A DNA stretch of 15,312 nucleotides from Candidatus Fermentibacterota bacterium (GTDB taxonomy: Bacteria; JAFGKV01): positions 1-15,312 of the forward strand of contig JAUXFG010000092.1 in assembly GCA_030620115.1 (NCBI GenBank), in the 5' to 3' direction. Positions 1-7,281 of this stretch are shown piece by piece (the stretch's first letter is position 1; the number at the start of each line of letters is the position of its first letter). The position numbers and the translations under genes were made by a program. The notes under the pieces are model-generated. The model saw nothing but the letters and a program-made list of their open reading frames with translations, searched no databases and was not told where the DNA came from.

Positions 1-313
1 AGAACCTGTTGAACGCCTCCACATAGCCCAAGCTGACTTCAGGCAACCTTGAACGCTGAACCCTGAACCCTGAACCTGTGAACGGTTACGAATTTCGAAA
101 TGCTGGATTGCTGGAATGGGTGAATGGGTGAATGGGAAGGAGAGAGCGTGCAGTGTTGAGCGTTCAGATGGTGGAGGAGAGAAGAACAGAACATGCGAGA
201 GACATCTCTCCCTTCCAACCTTATCAGCTCAACAGCTCACCGGCTCAACAGCTCACCGGCTTATCAGCTCACCGGCTCAACAGCTCGCCAGGGGCGACTT
301 GAGCGATGGATAA
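1..313. repeat. Non-coding region with short tandem repeat arrays
   Basis: I see no convincing gene here. Three simple arrays are visible. At 51-84, units of the form gaacgct/gaaccct (7 bp, last one 8 bp) run in tandem, with a related pair at 2-15. At 114-137, gaatgggt occurs three times with the last base changed. At 225-288, eight consecutive 8-bp units fit c(a/g)gctca(a/c) with minor variants. The region lies just beyond the 3' end of the minus-strand TPR gene, and no T-tract terminator is obvious on that strand. The 65-codon frame across it is made partly of repeat translation and has no family resemblance, so I do not call it. Confidence 0.7.
225..288. repeat. 8-bp tandem array, eight units
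   Basis: Eight abutting 8-bp units run cagctcaa, cagctcac, cggctcaa, cagctcac, cggcttat, cagctcac, cggctcaa, cagctcgc. The alternation of cagctcac and cggctca(a) suggests a 16-bp higher-order unit. It starts 26 bases past the stop of the minus-strand TPR gene. Such arrays are usually slippage-prone intergenic DNA; no coding role is apparent. Confidence 0.8.
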
Positions 314-2533
314 TTATCGATTTGGGGCAATCGATAGGTGCTTTTCCAGGATGGTGGTGATCTCGGGGGCGAAAAAACCGTCCGGAGCAAGCACAAGGTA
401 GCGCTCGAAAAAGCCTCGAGCCGAATCCGTCTTTCCTTGCTGCAAGAAAAGGTGGCCTATATGCCGGTATGCATCCGGCAGCTCTGGCCATCGTGCGATG
501 GTCCCTCTCAGAATGCTTTCAGCCCTGGCAGACTCCCCGGCGAGCAAGGCAATCTCCCCGAGATTGGCGTGGGCCACCGATAGATCAGGAGCCAGATGGA
601 CTGCCTGGGCAAAGCAGGATTCAGCTCCATCGATCTGCCCAAGTGCTCTCAAGCTGACGCCAAGATCATTGACAATGACCGGATCTTCCGGTGACAGTGC
701 ACCAGCGGCTTGGAGGAGGCGTGCCGAGTCGCGAACTCTGCGTTCTTGCAAGGCGCTCCTCCCGGCAACGGCGAGCTCTTCCACTATGGAATCACCAGAC
801 ATCTTGAGAGCGGCGGCCCTCTGGATCGCCTCACGGGCATCGATATCTCTTCCAACCAACACATAGGCCTTGGCCAATGTCATCCAGATCGACGGATCAA
901 CCTCGCCCAGATCCGCAGCGCGTTCCAGGGGCCTAATCGCATTGGTTGGTCTTCCTGCCTGGAGATGACAGAGACCGATGTTGAGATGGGCTGATGTGGT
1001 GGTACTATCCTGCTGCAGCACTTCCTGGAGAAGTCTGAGCGATTCATCGAGTCGACCCATGGTTCTCCACGTTCCCGCGAGATTCGTTCTGAAGAGTGGA
1101 TGCCCCGGCGCCAAGGCTAGTGCTCTAATGAAGCAAGACTCAGCCTTAGCCAGTGCGCCTGCTTGGAAGTATGCAACACCAATATTATCCCACGCATCGG
1201 CATTGTTGGGCTGGCGCACCAATGCTGATTCGCTGAAGGCAAGTGCCAGTTCCGTGCTCCCTCCCCTGGTCTCCTCCAAGGAGAGATTTGTGTAGCCAAG
1301 GGCGGATTGTGGCGTCCGATGTACCACCCAGGCGAAGAGGGTTCTATCGTTTCGCCATTTGCCCGAGGCGGTGTAGCTCACGAACAGGAAGGATAGAAGC
1401 ACAATCCCCACGAGCACGAAAGTCGTGCGCTTCTTGGGCAGATGCGAGAATAGCCAAGTTAAAACTATTGCCAGTCCTACTAGGGGCAGATAGAGGAATC
1501 GTTCGGCGAAGTAGGAGGGACCTGCCAGGCGTATGGGAATCAGGTTCAGCACCGGTAGCAGCAATACCACAAAGAGAAAAAGGCCGGATCGAGCTGTTCG
1601 TTCCAGGCGGCCCCTTCGGATAAGATAGACAGATCCCACCAGCAACAGCAGCCCAAACCAGCCTTGCAGGTCGGCTGCGCCGGCGGCTGGGTAGTAGTGA
1701 ACAGGGCTTGGGAAGAAAGGGAATATGGTGAAGCCCACGTAGCCGGCGTAGGTCCGGCCCACGAGGAGCAGTCGGTGGAGGAGTCCCGCGACCACGGGGG
1801 GACCCGCCCGAGTGGGCAAGAGCGCGCCCAATGTCGCTGTGCGAGCGAGCAAGTAGAAGCCAATGGCCACGAGGTACGGCGTGTAGCTCTTGAGGCCAGT
1901 CCAGGAAATCTGTGCTCGTCTGGCCCTCCGGCTTGGTTTGGGCCGAGGTGGAGGCCAGAGCATACGATCGGCGATCAAGGCCACTACGGGGAACGTGATT
2001 GCCATCTCTTTGGAAAGGAGTGCGAAAAGGAATACCAATGCGGCGACCCAACGCAGTTTCCACGATCGACCAGTGAGGGAACGGTGGTGTATCCTTATCG
2101 CACCAAGGAAGAAGAGAGTAGTGAGGAGATCGAAGCGGCTGGAAATGAACACCACCCCCTCGACTCGTGACGGATGGATGGCGAACACGGCTGCACCGAG
2201 GCATGCGGCGAGGGGCCGCCCGCCCATGGCGAGAAGAAGTCGAAACAGCAAGAGCACGCAGCATATATGCAGCAAGAGGTTTTCCAGGTGATAAAAGGTG
2301 GAGCTGGTCCCAAAGAGGGCGTAGTCCGCGAAGAAGCTCAAGTACCCGATTGGCCTGAAGTAGCTTGGAGATATGAGAAAAAGAGATTTCAGTGATGAGA
2401 GAATGAGTTCGGGGTGACGGTAGTTGGGATGATCAAGCAGAAGGAGGTCGTCATCCCAGACGAAATCACCACCAAGCCCGGGGAAGAACGCGAAGAATGA
2501 AAGGATCACAAGAAGAAGCGAATATCGAACCAT
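314..2533 (-). CDS. TMTC/DUF1736-like polytopic membrane protein with C-terminal TPR repeats (putative GT-C glycosyltransferase)
   Basis: This 739-residue protein has about ten hydrophobic segments in residues 3-395, then a soluble part of about eight tetratricopeptide repeats (roughly 410-725). Just after the first membrane segment is W-D-D-D (26-29), where GT-C enzymes carry acidic residues in the first outer loop. Next come FRP (59-61), an HPSRVEG...SSRFDLL segment, SKEMA, and AERFLYLP near 343-350, the hallmark of TMTC/DUF1736-type proteins. By family it may transfer sugar from a lipid carrier to protein at the membrane; donor and acceptor are unknown. I chose the ATG at 2533 because GAGGG lies 4 nt upstream and the membrane segment starts at once; an upstream in-frame ATG at 2578 adds 15 polar residues. 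It is divergent from the propeller gene. Its N-terminal half resembles the membrane protein at 8397-9842. Confidence 0.85.
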   Translation of the reverse strand: MVRYSLLLVILSFFAFFPGLGGDFVWDDDLLLLDHPNYRHPELILSSLKSLFLISPSYFRPIGYLSFFADYALFGTSSTFYHLENLLLHICCVLLLFRLLLAMGGRPLAACLGAAVFAIHPSRVEGVVFISSRFDLLTTLFFLGAIRIHHRSLTGRSWKLRWVAALVFLFALLSKEMAITFPVVALIADRMLWPPPRPKPSRRARRAQISWTGLKSYTPYLVAIGFYLLARTATLGALLPTRAGPPVVAGLLHRLLLVGRTYAGYVGFTIFPFFPSPVHYYPAAGAADLQGWFGLLLLVGSVYLIRRGRLERTARSGLFLFVVLLLPVLNLIPIRLAGPSYFAERFLYLPLVGLAIVLTWLFSHLPKKRTTFVLVGIVLLSFLFVSYTASGKWRNDRTLFAWVVHRTPQSALGYTNLSLEETRGGSTELALAFSESALVRQPNNADAWDNIGVAYFQAGALAKAESCFIRALALAPGHPLFRTNLAGTWRTMGRLDESLRLLQEVLQQDSTTTSAHLNIGLCHLQAGRPTNAIRPLERAADLGEVDPSIWMTLAKAYVLVGRDIDAREAIQRAAALKMSGDSIVEELAVAGRSALQERRVRDSARLLQAAGALSPEDPVIVNDLGVSLRALGQIDGAESCFAQAVHLAPDLSVAHANLGEIALLAGESARAESILRGTIARWPELPDAYRHIGHLFLQQGKTDSARGFFERYLVLAPDGFFAPEITTILEKHLSIAPNR

Positions 2534-2956
2534 TGAACCCTCGAACGCAGGAACGAATCTGCTGTCGACTCTGCACAACCCCGCAAGCGATAATCTTCTT
2601 GCGCGGCCTCGTCAAGCACATTCGCCCAAGCGGCATGTCCCGGGCATTCCACCACGTGGCCAGTAGCGCAGCTCAGTGATGCAGGTCAGTGGCGCAGATC
2701 AGTGGCGCCACTGACCTGCCTGCCATCCTGAGGGAAACAGCCGAATCTTGTATCCACCGCAGTCAACAATGTCTGCTCACCACAGCCGCCTATGTCACTT
2801 GACAGCCCAGCCATGGGCGACCACTATTGCACAACGGTACAGGATACCTCTCTCCTATATCAGACGGCAAGGCCCGCGGCAAGGCCCGCTCCGGGCTGAG
2901 GCCAAGACTATCCGGATGAGGAATGACAGGGAGGTTCACACCTGGAGGTTGGCGCC
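2534..2956. other. Divergent intergenic region
   Basis: This 423-bp gap separates two genes that start in opposite directions, so promoters for both should lie here, but I could not find a well-spaced -35/-10 pair I would defend. It holds the 13-bp repeat hairpin at 2668-2719 and a perfect 12-bp tandem duplication, ggcaaggcccgc at 2866-2877 and 2878-2889. The second copy forms a small gcccg/cgggc hairpin (2884-2896). No coding frame here looks real. Confidence 0.6.
2668..2719. repeat. Three 13-bp direct repeats followed by an inverted copy (14-bp-stem hairpin)
   Basis: Units gcagctcagtgat (2668-2680), gcaggtcagtggc (2681-2693) and gcagatcagtggc (2694-2706) abut one another. They are followed directly by gccactgacctgc (2707-2719), the exact reverse complement of unit two. 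As a result gcaggtcagtggcg (2681-2694) pairs perfectly with 2706-2719 across an 11-nt loop; unit three could pair with the same arm in a tighter alternative hairpin with one mismatch. No T-run follows, so a Rho-independent terminator is unlikely. It lies 135 bp upstream of the TPR gene start and 238 bp upstream of the propeller gene start. Confidence 0.8.
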
Positions 2957-4303
2957 ATGAAGTGGAGAGCACTATTCTATGCGGTGATAGGTCTGATAAG
3001 CCTACTCGTATTCACGGCTTTGGCCGATGGGTGGCAATGGAGGAGGATTGCGTGGGAGGGCATCTATCTCGAATCGGTCGTGTGTCCTCCGGATTCTGAA
3101 AATGTGGTATACGTCAGCACCTCAGACTGCTACCTGCCTGAGGAAGAGTGGGGTGTTTACAAGAGCACGGATAATGGATTGACGTGGCGATTTCTGGAGG
3201 AGAGCAATGGCCCGTTTCCGTACGCCGTGACCGTAGATCCAAAGGATCCTGCGACCATATACTGCGGCTACTATGACATCTTCACTGGGGACGTGCCGTG
3301 GCGGAGCCGGGACGCGGGTGAGACATGGGAAAGGACCACGGAGAACTCAACTCGATACATGCCGAGCCCGTGGGAGCATGACCTGATCTTTGCGACGCAG
3401 GGATGGAACAACTACAGCCTTTACAGAAGCACAGACGATGGGGTAACGTGGAACTGGATTTCTGGAACGGAAGAGCCGGTTTTCTGCGATCGCGTGGTAT
3501 TCCACCGTGAGGATTCGCTGGTAGTATTTGCGTGTCTTGCCTCTCCCCGTGGCTTGTGTCGGAGCACAGACAGGGGTGAGACATGGGAGCTTGTGCTCGA
3601 AGGCGAGGTGAGCGCATTCGATAATGATCCGGCGGATCCTCATCATTGGATCGCGTTCGTCGTCGTCTCATCTCAGAGCTTGTGGCCACAGTTCGCCGAA
3701 TCATTTGACGACGGGATATCATGGGAGCTGTGGGACTTCCCCTATGATGTGTGGACAGGCCGGCAGATGGTGTTCGACCTGTTCGATTCTCGGACGATCT
3801 ACATGGCCTATGCAGGGGCCAGCCCCGAACCCCTTGGGATCCTGCGATCAATGGACGGTGGGTTGACCTGGGACTCCATGAATAATGGGCTGCCGTCACC
3901 TTTTGGCGCCAACGAGCTTTTCCTGTCCAGAGCTAGGTCCGGAGAGCTGTTGGCAGCAAGGAGATACGGTCTTTGGAGATGGACCGATCAGCTGATCGGA
4001 GAGACTCCGGGGGAGCCTGTTTCGGGGGTGCTGCGAATCGAATCCGTCTCGCCGTGCCCGTTTCAAGGGAGCATGGAGGCGCGAGTGGTCATTGGGACGA
4101 GAGGCGTAGCTCGTGGCTGCGTCTATTCTCTTGGTGGATCGGTCGTACGACAGGTTTTCAGTAGACCGTTTGCCGAGGGCGTATACCAGTTTGTCTGGGA
4201 CGGGCGTGATGACGGGGGGCGCGTGGTAGCGCCTGGAGCATATGTACTGCGGGTCGAGATGGGGAATAGACAGGCAATGGGAAGAGTGGTGAAGCTGAGG
4301 TAG
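2957..4303 (+). CDS. Secreted Asp-box (BNR/sialidase-like) beta-propeller protein with FlgD-Ig-like C-terminal domain
   Basis: This 448-residue protein starts with a signal peptide (MKWR, a hydrophobic stretch to about residue 21, likely cleavage near ALADG). It carries six Asp-box motifs of form S-x-D-x-G-x-T/S-W at residues 70, 117, 158, 203, 249 and 298, the mark of sialidase/Vps10-type propellers. No catalytic sialidase arginine triad is evident, so a binding or structural role is more likely than sialidase activity. Residues 355-448 form a FlgD-Ig-like domain (WDGRDDGG, PGAYVLRV) ending in a basic GRVVKLR tail, as in proteins sorted to the surface by type IX-like systems. The ATG is set by GGAGG at 2944-2948 with 8-nt spacing. 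It appears monocistronic, flanked by a divergent gene and a repeat island. Confidence 0.87.
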   Translation: MKWRALFYAVIGLISLLVFTALADGWQWRRIAWEGIYLESVVCPPDSENVVYVSTSDCYLPEEEWGVYKSTDNGLTWRFLEESNGPFPYAVTVDPKDPATIYCGYYDIFTGDVPWRSRDAGETWERTTENSTRYMPSPWEHDLIFATQGWNNYSLYRSTDDGVTWNWISGTEEPVFCDRVVFHREDSLVVFACLASPRGLCRSTDRGETWELVLEGEVSAFDNDPADPHHWIAFVVVSSQSLWPQFAESFDDGISWELWDFPYDVWTGRQMVFDLFDSRTIYMAYAGASPEPLGILRSMDGGLTWDSMNNGLPSPFGANELFLSRARSGELLAARRYGLWRWTDQLIGETPGEPVSGVLRIESVSPCPFQGSMEARVVIGTRGVARGCVYSLGGSVVRQVFSRPFAEGVYQFVWDGRDDGGRVVAPGAYVLRVEMGNRQAMGRVVKLR

Positions 4304-4347
4304 GGGCGCGAGCAATTGCGTCCCGGTTGTCGCGTGGTTTCAGTAGC

Positions 4348-4379
4348 GTAGGTCGGGTTAGCTCAGCGTAACCCGACAT
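4348..4379 (+). repeat. REP-like palindrome, copy 1
   Basis: Core arms gtcgggtta (4352-4360) and taacccgac (4369-4377) pair perfectly around an 8-nt loop. A second copy lies at 4537-4568 in opposite orientation and matches at 29 of 32 positions. From memory, short palindromes of this gggtta/taaccc type are scattered between genes in many bacteria. Confidence 0.8.
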
Positions 4380-4536
4380 TCCGGATACAATCCGGTCAAA
4401 GATGAATATGTGTGTCGACTGATCGATTGACTCTACTCCAGCATGTGGCGATACGTGGATGCGGGTGTGTACTCGGTGGATTGGGGCACGGGGGCGATGA
4501 CGTTGCCGAAGGATGTGGGAAACGAATAATGCGGGG

Positions 4537-4568
4537 ATGTCGGGTTACGTTGGGCTAACCCGATCTAC
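4537..4568 (-). repeat. REP-like palindrome, copy 2 (inverted)
   Basis: Read on the minus strand this matches copy 1 at 29 of 32 bases (differences at its 5th, 16th and 19th positions). Its own arms tcgggtta (4540-4547) and taacccga (4556-4563) also pair. The two copies bound a 157-bp interior, as in a REP doublet (REPIN) or a small non-autonomous element. I see no clear target-site duplication outside the pair. Confidence 0.8.
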
Positions 4569-4645
4569 ATTGCTAAGCTCAGGACAGGCTGGGAAGTGCC
4601 CTACGCTTTTGGAACCCTCGCTGCAATGACTGAGGCATGCCGGAG

Positions 4646-4743
4646 GTCATCGCGAGCGATAGCGCGGCGATCTCGATGGGTGGATGAGATTGCTTCATCG
4701 CGGACTCTATCCTGAGCTTGTCGAAGGGCTCCTCGCAATGACT
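4646..4743. repeat. MITE-like palindromic repeat with nested 18-bp motif
   Basis: The ends gtcatcgcgag (4646-4656) and ctcgcaatgac (4733-4743) are inverted repeats matching at 10 of 11 positions, and inner segments around gcgatctc and gagattgc are also complementary. From memory the ends resemble a widespread intergenic repeat of the type cattgcgagg...gcaatct. Within the right arm sits cctgagcttgtcgaaggg (4711-4728), itself a motif found scattered in many bacterial genomes, which suggests a repeat inserted into a repeat. A partial end-like sequence, tcgctgcaatgac, occurs just upstream at 4618-4630. Confidence 0.7.
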
Positions 4744-5002
4744 GGGCTGGGGGCCGCGGTTCCGGAATCTCGCTACGGGATATTGTATTCCCATGTTGGC
4801 ACATGCGATGAAAGCCGCTTCCCAACAAGAGAGTTGCGGCCTGCTGTTCACATGAGATAGGTTGTCCGGCGAGCGTATTGACCATTAAGTTGATGAGAAT
4901 TGCTTTCCTGACACTTGAACCCTGACAGCACGGCCCAACCACAGAACTCTGACCTCGCCCAGCTCATCCCGCCGAAGGCGGAAGCATGAGGTCTCAATGA
5001 AC

Positions 5003-5007
5003 GGAGG
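5003..5007 (+). promoter_or_regulatory. Ribosome binding site deciding the glycosidase start
   Basis: GGAGG is followed by two in-frame ATGs, at 5010 (2-nt spacer) and 5013 (5-nt spacer). The second has workable spacing, so I place the start at 5013. The two choices differ by one residue. Confidence 0.7.
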
Positions 5008-5012
5008 ACATG

Positions 5013-7244
5013 ATGGGGAGTTATGAACGCGGGGTGCTTCAAAGCCTGGCGCGCTCTGATAAGTGGGTCCTGGGAGGGGATGGGCCGTTTCTTTGGGCGC
5101 CGGGATCTCCCATCTGGTTGGAGAAGCCTGGATTCTGGGATGCAGGCCAATTCTACCGGCATCAAATAGGCCCCTTGTTCTCTGTGGAACTGCTCGGTCC
5201 AACAGGGGAACCGATTAACCTCCGGTCGGTAAGCCGGAGATGGACCCCTGCATATGTGCTCCAAGAGTATGAGTCGAGCGGTGGCATCAAGATGCTCGAA
5301 AGGAAGACAGTACTTCCGTCCGGCGTGCTCGTCAGCGAGCTCACGGTCGAGACGGATCACCTCGTCAATATCTCTTTGGTGGCATGGAGCATCCAACCTG
5401 CCGAGCCGGATACTTCTGCGGTACGGGGCGTAGGGACGGTAGCTGTGCCAAGGCGGTTGCCCGCGCCAGTGGGTTCAAGCGAGCTTGTTTGGCTCGCTCT
5501 GGCCTTGGGGCCGGGCGAATCGGTGGTACAGGTCACTCCCTCGGAGGCCGGCACCGCGGGACCTTTGTGGACACGATCAGCACTGTGGGAAACGCTGAAG
5601 GCCGGTGACCAACCTGAGCATATAGGTCGCATGAAACACCAGCTCCACCTCGGGATGCGGATGGATTTGGAGCTCTCTCCCAAGACGCCGATTCGTCTGG
5701 TTGCCGCCATGGCGCTTGCCACGGAGAGGGAAAAGGCGGAGCAGGCTGCGCGCCAAAACGTACGCGGGGATGCCCGACCTATCGAGGAAAGCCTTGATGC
5801 ATGGGAACAATACATTGCTGCTATTCCACAGTTCCGCTGTTCATCAGAGCATGTGCAACGCTACTATTGGTATCGTTGGATGGGCCTACGCATGGCCATG
5901 CAGCGACCAGGCGTGGGGCAGCTGAAACGCCGAACAGTCTGTGAGGGGCCCGGTTACTTCCGGCGTGCCATTACGTACAGCCTGCAGGCCCATCTCCGGG
6001 AGCTCCGGTGGATGAAGACATCGCAAGTGGCACAGGATACCCTCTTTAACTTTTTCGATGCGCAAGAGGAAGATGGGCGAATCCCGGGAATCATTGACCT
6101 TGAGGGGGCGCGCGAAGAGTCGTTCTATCACGCTGACTGGGCCGGGTCGGTGCTCGATCTCCTATCGATCCATCCGAGTCGAGAGATCCTGGTGGCAGCC
6201 TACCGTTCGCTTTCACGCTATGCGCAGTGGCTCCGGAGTACCAGAGACCCGGAGGGCGTCGGACTCTACGCGGTGGAGAATCATTATGAGACCGGGCAGG
6301 AGTTCTCCAGCCGGTACCAGGTGGTGAATCCGGAGGCTGATATCCAGCATTGGGGCAACCGCTTCCAACTCCAGGGTGTTGATGCCACGACGTATGCGTA
6401 TGAGCTCTATCGGGGGCTGACGCTGATGGCCGGCATGCTTGGTGAAGAGGGGCAAGGCGCGGTGTGGAGGGAGGAGGCGGAACGCATCAAGCAAGCCGTG
6501 CTTCTGCGCATGTGGGACTCGGGAGATCAGATGTTCTATGACGTGGATTCGCGTACCGGGAACCGGACAAAGGTCAAGGCTGGCACTTGTTTCTACCCGT
6601 TCATGACCGATATGCCGGAAGAGAAGCATTGTGCTGCCCTGGAGCATCACCTCCTCAATCCGGAAGAGTTCTGGACCGAATACCCCTTCCCTTCGCTGAG
6701 CATGGATGATCCCATGTTCAATCCCCTAGGGCTCTGGAAGGGGTTGATGAGAAACTGCCCATGGAATGGGAGGAGCTGGCCTATGCTCAACAGCCATCTT
6801 GTTGAGGCTTTGGCGCGAGCCGGCGCGCGGCTGCAACCATCTCTCCTTCCCCACGCCGGCGAGGCGCTCTTGCGAACCATCAGATTGCTGTTTCTGGGAG
6901 GGGATGCCGCGCTCCCGAACTGCTACGAGCACTACAATCCCCTGACCGGCAAACCGTGCCTGTATCGTACTATCAATGACTACCAGCATAGCTGGGTTAT
7001 TGACTTGATTTTGAAATACTGCGCCGGCCTTCAGCCTGATCCCAATGGCACTTTGCGCGTCTCTCCCTTGCCTACAGGGCTCGAATTCGTTCATGTCCAG
7101 GGGGCTCGGGTCTTTGGGCATGAAATCGACATCGAAGTGGCAGATGGCAGAGTCATATCCCTCCATGTGGATGGCGAGCAGATGGATACATCAGGTGAGC
7201 GGATCGCCATAGACTTGACGGCCCTGCCTCCTACGGCGGGCTAA
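5013..7244 (+). CDS. MGH1/GH63-like (alpha/alpha)6-barrel glycoside hydrolase
   Basis: This 743-residue protein lacks a signal peptide, so it is probably cytoplasmic. An N-terminal beta-sandwich-like region (to about 260) leads into an all-helical barrel. Barrel signatures of clan GH-G and mannosyl/glucosylglycerate-hydrolase-like proteins are visible: GRSWPMLNSHLV, CYEHYNPLTGKP (E639, candidate general base) and NDYQHSWVIDLI near the C-terminus. Where relatives usually have an E-x-G-x-D-N-S-P-R motif with a catalytic Asp, this protein reads HYETGQEFSSRY (residues 424-435), putting Glu430 at that place. It is therefore either a variant enzyme or a different subfamily. The substrate cannot be read from sequence; retaining versus inverting chemistry is unknown. 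It is first in the glycan operon, with galK 37 nt downstream. Confidence 0.75.
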   Translation: MGSYERGVLQSLARSDKWVLGGDGPFLWAPGSPIWLEKPGFWDAGQFYRHQIGPLFSVELLGPTGEPINLRSVSRRWTPAYVLQEYESSGGIKMLERKTVLPSGVLVSELTVETDHLVNISLVAWSIQPAEPDTSAVRGVGTVAVPRRLPAPVGSSELVWLALALGPGESVVQVTPSEAGTAGPLWTRSALWETLKAGDQPEHIGRMKHQLHLGMRMDLELSPKTPIRLVAAMALATEREKAEQAARQNVRGDARPIEESLDAWEQYIAAIPQFRCSSEHVQRYYWYRWMGLRMAMQRPGVGQLKRRTVCEGPGYFRRAITYSLQAHLRELRWMKTSQVAQDTLFNFFDAQEEDGRIPGIIDLEGAREESFYHADWAGSVLDLLSIHPSREILVAAYRSLSRYAQWLRSTRDPEGVGLYAVENHYETGQEFSSRYQVVNPEADIQHWGNRFQLQGVDATTYAYELYRGLTLMAGMLGEEGQGAVWREEAERIKQAVLLRMWDSGDQMFYDVDSRTGNRTKVKAGTCFYPFMTDMPEEKHCAALEHHLLNPEEFWTEYPFPSLSMDDPMFNPLGLWKGLMRNCPWNGRSWPMLNSHLVEALARAGARLQPSLLPHAGEALLRTIRLLFLGGDAALPNCYEHYNPLTGKPCLYRTINDYQHSWVIDLILKYCAGLQPDPNGTLRVSPLPTGLEFVHVQGARVFGHEIDIEVADGRVISLHVDGEQMDTSGERIAIDLTALPPTAG

Positions 7245-7268
7245 CATCCCGGGCCCGTCCTGTGGCGA

Positions 7269-7275
7269 GAGGTGG
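7269..7275 (+). promoter_or_regulatory. Ribosome binding site supporting a TTG start for galK
   Basis: GAGGTGG ends 6 nt before TTG at 7282. An in-frame TGA at 7276-7278 rules out any start further upstream, and TTG at 7282 keeps the residues normally found before the galactokinase signature. Confidence 0.65.
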
Positions 7276-7281
7276 TGAGCG

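Larger units (their letters stand above)
4304..5012. other. Intergenic repeat island upstream of the glycan operon
   Basis: This 709-bp region has no convincing gene. It holds a pair of inverted REP-like palindromes (4348-4379 and 4537-4568), a roughly 98-bp palindromic element with a nested 18-bp motif (4646-4743), a fragment resembling the end of that element near 4617-4630, and a small ccgcc/ggcgg hairpin at 4969-4981. Any promoter of the downstream operon should lie in the last 270 bases. The best -35 look-alike is TTGACC at 4878-4883, but no acceptable -10 follows, so I do not call it. Confidence 0.7.

Noticed and set aside
225-288. CRISPR-like array
   Set aside because: The units abut with no spacers and are only 8 bp long; no cas gene is in the window.
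116-313. 65-codon plus-strand frame
   Set aside because: Its translation runs through the tandem arrays and has no ribosome binding site or family resemblance.
1344-2264. Long minus-strand open frame of 306 codons
   Set aside because: It lies wholly inside the TPR membrane protein in another frame on the same strand, is rich in Arg, Pro and Ser, and shows no family motif.
4443-4529. 28-codon frame between the inverted REP-like copies
   Set aside because: No ribosome binding site and too short to assess; kept only as a possible relic.
4878-4883. TTGACC as -35 box for the glycan operon
   Set aside because: No acceptable -10 hexamer lies at 16-18 nt downstream.
4848-5396. Minus-strand frame of 182 codons over the glycosidase 5' end
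   Set aside because: It overlaps the well-supported glycosidase start and the repeat island, and its translation has no recognisable domain.
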